Shown one piece after another: positions 7,103 through 12,447 of a stretch of DNA of 12,447 nucleotides. This DNA is from Bacillota bacterium (GTDB lineage Bacteria > Bacillota > Dethiobacteria > DTU022). A model generated the notes under the pieces. That model had not been told where the DNA came from, made no database searches, and was given only the letters and a program-made list of their open reading frames with translations. The position numbers were made by a program, and so were the translations under genes. The DNA lies in NCBI GenBank assembly GCA_012510625.1, contig JAAZHP010000065.1:1-12447 (forward strand), read 5' to 3'. How positions within the stretch are numbered: the first letter of the stretch is position 1; every line of letters starts with the position of its first letter.

Positions 7103-7132
7103 AGTTTACGTAACAAGTTTACATAACGTAAA
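7103..7132. repeat. Tandem 13-base operator-like repeat with internal dyads
   Basis: On the plus strand AGTTTACGTAACA (7103-7115) is followed directly by AGTTTACATAACG (7116-7128), identical at 11 of 13 positions. The first copy contains the palindrome TTACGTAA (7106-7113). TTTACGT (7105-7111) also pairs with ACGTAAA (7126-7132), so the block has both direct and inverted symmetry. It begins at or just after the predicted transcription start (about 7129) and ends before the ribosome binding site at 7093-7099. That is where a repressor would block transcription. No regulator gene that could bind it is visible in the window except, formally, the HTH domain of RodZ, which is not expected to act this way. 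Confidence 0.6.
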
Positions 7133-7135
7133 TAA

Positions 7136-7164
7136 ATTATAACAGAGAAGCATGCAAGGGGCAA
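7136..7164 (-). promoter_or_regulatory. Promoter for the FtsH-like/cinA/recA gene group
   Basis: On the minus strand, -35 TTGCCC (7159-7164), a 17-base spacer and -10 TATAAT (7136-7141), preceded by TG to make an extended -10 (TGTTATAAT). The start is expected near 7129. The genes that follow are closely spaced down to recX, so this may be the main promoter of a seven-gene operon. Confidence 0.75.
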
Positions 7165-7201
7165 TACACTGCAAGGCGGAAGATAGCTTCCTCTTTCTTC
7201 T

Positions 7202-8599
7202 TTATGTGGCCGGGCCTTCCGGAGTGCCGAGGGCTTTACCGAAGAGGTCGTATGGTGAAACTGCGGTCACAAGTACATTAACCAGGCTGCCTCGCCGTAG
7301 AGAGCGTGAAGAACGAAAGAAGACCAATCCGTCAACTTCGGGCGCCTGGGATGATGTGCGGCCGTAGTATAGTACACCGCCATTCCGGGCGAGGCCTTCC
7401 ACGAGCACGGTGAAACTTTTGCCCACAAGGCGACCGTTGAATTGTAAGGCAATCTTCTGCTGAATCCGGAGCAGTTTGTGGCGCCTCTTTGCGGCAACCC
7501 GGCGCGGAACCTGCCGGTCCAGAGCTGAAGCCGCCGTTCCCGGCTGGCGGGAGTAGGCAAATACGCCCACTCTTTCAAAGGGCTCCTGTTTTAAAAATGA
7601 ACAGAGCTCACGGAAACGCGCCGCCGTCTCCCCGGGATAGCCTGCCAGGTAGGTGGTGCGCAGGGTCACGCCGGGGATCCGCCGCCGCAATTTTTCCACC
7701 AGATTCACTATATCCTCGCGGCTATAGCCCCTGCCCATGCTCTGCAGCAGGCCGCTGTTTACATGCTGCAGCGGCAGGTCGAGATATTTGCAGAGCCGTT
7801 TTTCTCGGGCGATAAGATCAATCAGGCTGTCGCTTATCCTGGCCGGGTGGGCATAGAGGATCCGGAGCCAGAAAAAATCAGGGATGGCCAGAAGAATCTG
7901 GCTGATTAGCTCGCTGAGGCCGTCTGCAGCGCCGCGGTCGGCGCCGTAGGCGGTGGTATCTTGGGCAATGAGGTTAATTTCGCGGGCGCCGCCGTCGATG
8001 AGCTGCTTGATTTCACCGATGATATCTGAGGAAGGACGGCTGCGCAGGGGACCGCGCAGGGAAGGAATAAGGCAATAACGGCAGCGGTTGCTGCAGCCTT
8101 CGGAAATTTTAACATAGGCGCTGTGCGGCGGCCTGGTTAAAAGGCGAGGCCCCGGGCTGCGGTAATGATCCGGAGGCGGCAGCAGGAGCAGCTCTTTTCT
8201 ACCGGCAAAGCATCTCTCCAGCAAGAGAGGCAGCTTTGCATAGCTGTGCACTCCGATGACGCCTTTCAGCTCGGGGATTTCGTCCAGCAGCTTTCCGCCG
8301 AAGCGCTGGGCCAGGCATCCAGCGGCAATAAGCAGCGCTCTCCGGTTATGGATATCTCCGGCCAGTTCTAAAATCGTATTAATCGACTCCTGCTGCGCTT
8401 CTTCTATAAAGGCGCAGGTATTAATTATGATTGCATCCGCTTCTGCCGGATCGCCGGTGATGAGATAGCCGCTTCTCTCCAGAAGGCCGAGAAACTCTTC
8501 AGTGTCGATACGGTTCTTGGCGCATCCCAGGGACACTGCGGCAATTTTACGGCTTCTCATCTTGCCCTGCTGCCCCTTCGCTGCTTTTAACGTAATCAA
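7202..8599 (-). CDS. rimO: Ribosomal protein S12 methylthiotransferase RimO
   Basis: RimO is a radical-SAM enzyme with two iron-sulfur clusters that methylthiolates an aspartate of ribosomal protein S12. All three domains are visible. The N-terminal MTTase domain (VSLGCAKNRIDTE) has cluster cysteines at about 26, 62 and 95. The radical-SAM core has CSNRCRYC (C169, C173, C176). The C-terminal TRAM domain includes GRTSSQAPEVDG, typical of RimO rather than MiaB. The length (465 from TTG 8599) is slightly above the family norm. The TTG has AGGAG at 8604-8608 but only four bases of spacing; the in-frame ATG at 8560 gives 452 residues and a more usual N-terminus but a poorer binding site, so the start is uncertain. 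It follows rodZ by 21 bases. Confidence 0.96.
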   Translation of the reverse strand: MITLKAAKGQQGKMRSRKIAAVSLGCAKNRIDTEEFLGLLERSGYLITGDPAEADAIIINTCAFIEEAQQESINTILELAGDIHNRRALLIAAGCLAQRFGGKLLDEIPELKGVIGVHSYAKLPLLLERCFAGRKELLLLPPPDHYRSPGPRLLTRPPHSAYVKISEGCSNRCRYCLIPSLRGPLRSRPSSDIIGEIKQLIDGGAREINLIAQDTTAYGADRGAADGLSELISQILLAIPDFFWLRILYAHPARISDSLIDLIAREKRLCKYLDLPLQHVNSGLLQSMGRGYSREDIVNLVEKLRRRIPGVTLRTTYLAGYPGETAARFRELCSFLKQEPFERVGVFAYSRQPGTAASALDRQVPRRVAAKRRHKLLRIQQKIALQFNGRLVGKSFTVLVEGLARNGGVLYYGRTSSQAPEVDGLVFFRSSRSLRRGSLVNVLVTAVSPYDLFGKALGTPEGPAT

Positions 8600-8620
8600 G
8601 GCGCTCCTGTCAACTCCCGG

Positions 8621-9445
8621 TTAATTCTTGAGGACAAATAGATAGTTGTGCGGATTTTTTTGCCGGCTCACCTCTGCCACATCAATGCCGTTCAGGGTCA
8701 GCTTGACCCCCCGGGGGTTGCCCAGGCGAATCCAGATCTTCTCGGATGCGCCGGCTGTAATCTCCTCACCCTTTTGGAGGTTACGCTGCGGAAATTGCTC
8801 TTTGCCGTCAACCTGCATGTCAATCCAGCATCGTTCGCTGCATAACAGCTCCAGCTCCAGTTGCTCTGCATTGTTGACGTAGAAGACCGTCTCGCGCTCA
8901 GTAGATTCCTGCGCAGATACCCTTATTTCCACTTCCGTTTCGTTGGGCGCCGTTTCCTCTTGGCCGGGAGTCTCCTCGCCGGATGATCCCGGAGTTTCTG
9001 GAGCTGCGGGTTCCTCCTGGTTCCCGGAAGGACCCGGTTCTAGGGGGAGACCGTCTTTTTGATAATTCTTTACAAACCAGTAACTGCCCGCCGCCAGAAG
9101 CAGCAGGATGACAATCAATCCATAGATAAAAGAAGGGCTCCTCTCTCCCGGGAGAGTATGCGGCCGCGAAGGGGTTTTTTTCACAGGTTCTACCGGTTCT
9201 TCAGCCGGCGGCTCGCCTGCCAGGCTGCGATATTGTTCCAGAACCGTTTCCGGATCAAGGCCCACGGCTTCGGCATAATTCCTCAGCGCTCCCTTTAAAT
9301 AAACCTCCCCGGGGAACTTTCCGAAATCGCCCTCTTCCAGCGCCTCCAGGTAGTGCACCTGAATCTTGGTCAGCTCGCTGATCTCTCTTAGAGAGAGACT
9401 ATTATCCCGGCGAGCTTTCTTTAAAAACTCACCCAGTTCATTCAC
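8621..9445 (-). CDS. rodZ: RodZ-like membrane HTH protein
   Basis: This 274-residue protein has the RodZ architecture: a cytoplasmic helix-turn-helix domain (about 1-72, opening LGEFLKKARRDNSLSLREIS), a basic linker, one membrane helix (about 107-125), a Pro/Glu/Gly-rich low-complexity linker (about 133-172) and a C-terminal beta-rich domain (about 173-274) of the DUF4115 type. RodZ connects MreB filaments to the membrane and helps set rod shape; Bacillota versions are often annotated as helix-turn-helix or YmfM proteins. The start is GTG at 9445, with GGGGGT seven bases upstream. The gene lies 45 bases after ftsK with no terminator, so the two are probably co-transcribed. Whether the organism has MreB cannot be seen here. 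Confidence 0.87.
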   Translation of the reverse strand: MNELGEFLKKARRDNSLSLREISELTKIQVHYLEALEEGDFGKFPGEVYLKGALRNYAEAVGLDPETVLEQYRSLAGEPPAEEPVEPVKKTPSRPHTLPGERSPSFIYGLIVILLLLAAGSYWFVKNYQKDGLPLEPGPSGNQEEPAAPETPGSSGEETPGQEETAPNETEVEIRVSAQESTERETVFYVNNAEQLELELLCSERCWIDMQVDGKEQFPQRNLQKGEEITAGASEKIWIRLGNPRGVKLTLNGIDVAEVSRQKNPHNYLFVLKN

Positions 9446-9490
9446 GGCAGATACCCCCTTCTCAAAGTTCTGTGATCCAGAGATTTAAGC

Positions 9491-11776
9491 TTATGGATTG
9501 GTCTTCTTGAATTCTTCGTAGAGCCTGGCAGCCTGCTCCGGGGTGACAATGACCTCTCGCGGTTTGCTTCCTTCGTATTCTCCAACGATACCCCGGCGTT
9601 CCAGGTCGTCCATTAAACGGGCCGCGCGGGTATAGCCGATGCGAAAGCGTCGCTGCAGCAGCGAAATGGAAGCCTGGCCTGTCCGCACGACCAGCTCAAC
9701 CGCATCGGGGAAAAGTTCATCGGGCTCGTAAAGTTCTTCATCACCGGCCTCCAGTGTATCGAGATCCAGCTCATATTCAGCCCGCCCCTGCTCCTTGATA
9801 AAATCGGTTATTCGCTTAATTTCGCGTTCACTGATATAAGCTCCCTGGACACGAATTGGTTTTACCGCTCCTACGGGATGGAAGAGCATATCTCCCCGAC
9901 CGAGAAGTTTTTCCGCTCCGGCCATATCCAGGATCGTCCGCGAATCAACCTGTGAAGAAACAGTAAAAGCGACCCGCGAGGTAATGTTGGCCTTGATTAC
10001 CCCGGTAAGAACATCAACCGAGGGACGCTGTGTGGCGATGATCAGGTGTATCCCCGCTGCTCTGGACATCTGTGCCAGGCGGGCAATAGAATCTTCCACT
10101 TCGCCCGGGGCGACAAGCATGAGATCGGCGAGCTCGTCTATGATCACCACGTAATAAGGCAGCGGCTCTCCTTCGCAGCCTCCGGCGGCGAGACGCTCGT
10201 TGTAGGCGGAGATATCACGGACCTCCTCGCGGGCAAAAATTTCGTAACGGCGGTTCATCTCTTTTACCATGTTGCGCAGGGCCAGCGAAGCTTTTTTCGG
10301 TTCTGTGACCACAGGCATGAGCAGGTGGGCGATGCCGTTGTAGGCGCTCAGTTCAACCACCTTGGGATCGATCATCAGGAAACGGACCTGCTCCGGTTTC
10401 GCCTTGAAGAGGATGCTGATGATGATGGCGTTTAAACAGACGCTTTTTCCCGAACCGGTAGCTCCCGCAATTAAAAGGTGCGGCATCCTGGTCAAATCGG
10501 CGATCACCGGGACTCCGGTTATATCTTTGCCCAAACCGATGGTCAGGGGAGAAGCGCTGTTCAAAAAGCCCGGATCTTCGAGCACTTCGCGCAGATAAAC
10601 AAGGGCGATGATCTTGTTGGGCACCTCGATCCCCAGGGCCGCTTTGCCGGGGATGGGCGCCTCTATGCGCACCAGCGGCGCCGCCAGGTTCAGGGCGATA
10701 TCATCGGAGAGGCTGACGATGCGGCTGACTTTCACTCCCGCCTCCGGCTGCACCTCAAAGCGGGTTACCGTGGGGCCGGATTGAACGTGGATCACCCTTG
10801 CTTTTACGCCAAAGCTTTCCAGCGTGCTTTCCAGCAGCCGGGCCCGCTCCCGGATCCCCTTGTTCTGCTGCTGCTCGCCGAGGCGGCTGGGCCGGGCGAG
10901 CAGATCCAGAGACGGCGGTGTATAGAAGCTTGGCAGGCGAAACCTTTTTTGGTAGGGAGAGGGCGGTTCGTCGTTATCCGGAGGTTCCACCAGGGCCAGG
11001 CGCCGCTCTTTTTGGTAGAAAGGTTCGGGCGCATTCTGCGCCTTTACCTGTTCTTCCTCCCTTCTGTCATCACCGGAAAAATTTGTGGCCGGCCCTGCAA
11101 GCGCCGGACTGCTCTTTTCGCCGCCGGTTATTTTTTTTTCCCGCGGCGGCAGCTCTTCTTCCGATGCGCTCATTAAAACCGTGTAGATCTCTTTCAAGTA
11201 TGCGCCGAAGCGCTTTAACAGGGTTCCCAGCCAGACAAAAAACTTACCCAGCTGCCTGAAGATCTGGGTCACGGTTACGTTCATGACGAGCAGTAAGGCT
11301 ACCAACGCAGCTGCGGTGATGACAATATAGCTGCCGATCTCTTTGAAGCAGAAAAAGAGCATTACCGCAAAGGCGGCTCCGAGCAGGCCGCCCCCCATTT
11401 TTTGCAGGCCCATTTGCAGGCTGGCCCAATAAAAATTCTGCCCGGTAAAGGCATCAATCTGTTCAAGCATGAGCCTGAAGTGAGCCCAAATGGTAAAAAG
11501 CAGCAGCAGGATGAGGATGCCGATGAGCCGGGATTTAAGATTGTATGTCTGCTCGGGAAGCATGATCCGCAAGCCGAGAATGCCGATGAGGAAAGGGATC
11601 ACAACCGCTGTATCGCCGGCAATTATCCGGAAGAGGTTGTGAACAAACTCGCCCAGTTCGCCGGCCTGCCCGCCATAGATCACCCCGGCATAGCAGAAGA
11701 CCGCCAGCGCAATGATTAAGATTCCTTTTATCTGCGTGCCGATCTCTTCGCGCAGGCCCTTCCGGCGGCGTGCCAT
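9491..11776 (-). CDS. ftsK: FtsK/SpoIIIE family DNA translocase
   Basis: This 761-residue membrane motor pumps chromosomal DNA through the septum during division or sporulation. The N-terminal part has about four membrane helices between residues 16 and 170, then a short charged linker (about 203-305) as in SpoIIIE rather than the long linker of E. coli FtsK. The motor follows, with Walker A GATGSGKS (438-445), Walker B VVIIDELAD (543-551) and the ATQRPSVDVLTG motif (581-592). The C-terminal winged-helix gamma domain (about 690-761, RRFRIGYTRAARLMDDLE) recognises the polar DNA motifs that orient translocation. The frame opens earlier at TTG 11848, but a promoter spans 11820-11848, so the ATG at 11776 is the start; its ribosome binding site is weak. 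The sequence alone does not decide between FtsK and SpoIIIE roles. Confidence 0.96.
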   Translation of the reverse strand: MARRRKGLREEIGTQIKGILIIALAVFCYAGVIYGGQAGELGEFVHNLFRIIAGDTAVVIPFLIGILGLRIMLPEQTYNLKSRLIGILILLLLFTIWAHFRLMLEQIDAFTGQNFYWASLQMGLQKMGGGLLGAAFAVMLFFCFKEIGSYIVITAAALVALLLVMNVTVTQIFRQLGKFFVWLGTLLKRFGAYLKEIYTVLMSASEEELPPREKKITGGEKSSPALAGPATNFSGDDRREEEQVKAQNAPEPFYQKERRLALVEPPDNDEPPSPYQKRFRLPSFYTPPSLDLLARPSRLGEQQQNKGIRERARLLESTLESFGVKARVIHVQSGPTVTRFEVQPEAGVKVSRIVSLSDDIALNLAAPLVRIEAPIPGKAALGIEVPNKIIALVYLREVLEDPGFLNSASPLTIGLGKDITGVPVIADLTRMPHLLIAGATGSGKSVCLNAIIISILFKAKPEQVRFLMIDPKVVELSAYNGIAHLLMPVVTEPKKASLALRNMVKEMNRRYEIFAREEVRDISAYNERLAAGGCEGEPLPYYVVIIDELADLMLVAPGEVEDSIARLAQMSRAAGIHLIIATQRPSVDVLTGVIKANITSRVAFTVSSQVDSRTILDMAGAEKLLGRGDMLFHPVGAVKPIRVQGAYISEREIKRITDFIKEQGRAEYELDLDTLEAGDEELYEPDELFPDAVELVVRTGQASISLLQRRFRIGYTRAARLMDDLERRGIVGEYEGSKPREVIVTPEQAARLYEEFKKTNP

Positions 11777-11819
11777 CGCCTGTTCACCATCCCTTCCCAG
11801 ATATTCCCTTCCAGGCTCT

Positions 11820-11848
11820 ATTATACTCCATTCTGCAAACCGGAGCAA
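11820..11848 (-). promoter_or_regulatory. Promoter of ftsK
   Basis: On the minus strand, -35-like TTGCTC (11843-11848; the first three bases match consensus), a 17-base spacer and a perfect -10 TATAAT (11820-11825). Transcription would start near 11813, giving a leader of about 37 bases to ATG 11776. It would serve ftsK-rodZ-rimO. Confidence 0.6.
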
Positions 11849-11863
11849 ATCCAGAGGAGTATA
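11822..11863. repeat. Eight-base inverted repeat bracketing the ftsK promoter
   Basis: TATACTCC (11822-11829) and its perfect reverse complement GGAGTATA (11856-11863) are separated by 26 bases. One arm overlaps the -10 box and the -35 box lies between the arms. It may be a regulator site occupying both sides of the polymerase, or chance. No U-tract follows, so it is not a terminator for uppP. Confidence 0.4.
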
Positions 11864-11883
11864 CGGAAGAATTAACCAGTATT

Positions 11884-12447
11884 CTAGTAAAAATAATAGG
11901 CAGTAATAGCCGCCGCCCCGAGTGCCCAGCAGTAGTACGCAAAATAATGAAACTTCTGCTGCTGCAGGAGGCGGATAAACAGCCGGATCGCCAGGACACC
12001 GCAGATAAATGCCGTGACAGTCCCTGCGGCATAGTCAAGCAGCAGCGTTTTTTCGATTCCCGCCGAAAACATCTCCTTGATTTCGAGAAGAGTGGCGCCC
12101 AAGATAACCGGGGCGGCCAGCATGAAAGAGTAGCGCACCGCGGTAGCCCGTTCCAGACCCCGCCAGAGGGCGGCGGTAATGGTCGAACCGGAGCGGGAGA
12201 TTCCCGGGATCACGGCGATGCCCTGGAGGAGGCCGATCCAGAGGGCGTCAATCGGGCGCATGGCGGTAACATCTTTCGAACCCTCCGGCAGCAGAGTGAG
12301 CAGCTTCAGGATGCCGCCGGTAACGATGAGGGCGGCGCCGGTCAAAAGAAGGGAGTGAAAAATAGACTCAATGAAATCGCCTAAAAAAAAGCCGATCAGG
12401 GCTGTGGGGATGCAGCCCAGGATTAGCAGCAGCAGAAAACGCCTCTG
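11884..12447 (-). CDS. uppP: Undecaprenyl-diphosphatase UppP (BacA), N-terminus cut off
   Basis: The last 187 residues of a BacA/UppP-family membrane enzyme, which dephosphorylates undecaprenyl diphosphate to recycle the lipid carrier of peptidoglycan and other wall polymers and confers bacitracin tolerance. The reading frame is open to the right edge. Family members are about 265-280 residues, so roughly 80-90 N-terminal residues, including the glutamate-rich motif, lie outside. The diagnostic PGISRSGST motif sits at residues 81-89 of the visible part, preceded by IPTALIGFFLGDFIE and followed by several membrane helices ending AAITAYYFY. The stop is TAG at 11884-11886. No clear terminator separates it from ftsK, but the ftsK promoter begins about 40 bases later. 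Confidence 0.95.
   Translation of the reverse strand, partial: QRRFLLLLILGCIPTALIGFFLGDFIESIFHSLLLTGAALIVTGGILKLLTLLPEGSKDVTAMRPIDALWIGLLQGIAVIPGISRSGSTITAALWRGLERATAVRYSFMLAAPVILGATLLEIKEMFSAGIEKTLLLDYAAGTVTAFICGVLAIRLFIRLLQQQKFHYFAYYCWALGAAAITAYYFY

Noticed and set aside
7164..7201. Small GGAAG/CTTCC hairpin just after rimO as a terminator
   Set aside because: The stem has only five pairs and no T-run follows on the minus strand, so termination cannot be supported.
10478..11176. Plus-strand open frame of 232 codons
   Set aside because: It is antisense to ftsK (linker and motor start), with no recognisable domain; its Arg/His/Gln-rich composition is typical of a shadow frame.
11777..11848. 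24-codon N-terminal extension of ftsK from TTG
   Set aside because: This stretch contains a TATAAT promoter with a 17-base spacer, so it is likely untranscribed or leader sequence. ATG 11776 gives a standard basic N-terminus before the first helix.
11770..12384. Plus-strand open frame of 204 codons spanning the ftsK promoter and uppP
   Set aside because: It is antisense to uppP, which has the PGISRSGST signature. Its translation is hydrophilic and Asp/Arg/Gln-rich without domain features.
1..12447. Mobile element, CRISPR array, tRNA or prophage content
   Set aside because: No transposase, integrase, regularly spaced repeats, tRNA-like cloverleaf or phage genes were seen; the window is tightly packed, co-oriented core genes.

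Overview
The window reads as chromosomal core DNA of a Gram-positive-type bacterium. It is most likely a Clostridia-like member of the Bacillota with moderately high GC; this is an inference from gene order and protein style, and no rRNA is present to settle it. All eleven recognised genes lie on the minus strand, so transcription runs from high to low coordinates. Gaps are 117 bases or shorter, apart from the 140 bases at the left edge. I see no tRNA, rRNA, CRISPR array, insertion sequence or phage gene.

In transcription order the layout is as follows. (1) The C-terminal two thirds of undecaprenyl-diphosphatase UppP, cut by the right edge. (2) A DNA translocase of the FtsK/SpoIIIE family with its own promoter, then a RodZ-like membrane HTH protein and the ribosomal protein S12 methylthiotransferase RimO. 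(3) A 117-base gap with the best promoter in the window and a tandem 13-base operator-like repeat. (4) A small single-pass membrane protein overlapping a short FtsH-type AAA+/M41 protease, then CinA, a membrane-anchored metallophosphoesterase, ThpR (RNA 2',3'-cyclic phosphodiesterase), RecA and RecX. (5) A weak terminator-like hairpin and a strong sigma-A-like promoter pointing out of the window towards an unseen gene.

The backbone ftsK - rodZ - rimO - cinA - recA - recX is a familiar Bacillota neighbourhood combining division and segregation, cell shape, ribosome modification and recombination. The unfamiliar part is the insert between rimO and cinA, where pgsA often sits. It holds a 492-residue FtsH-like protease with two closely spaced transmembrane helices and no extracytoplasmic domain. 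It is translationally coupled to a 181-residue membrane protein that could supply the missing part. A second unusual member is the three-helix membrane phosphoesterase, whose catalytic domain is predicted to face outward.

From spacing, the small membrane protein through RecX (about 7.08 kb down to 0.14 kb) could be one transcript driven from near position 7130. Possible internal promoters lie before cinA and before thpR. No Gram-positive LexA box is visible near recA. Start codons were chosen from ribosome binding sites and family alignment, and several genes use TTG or GTG.
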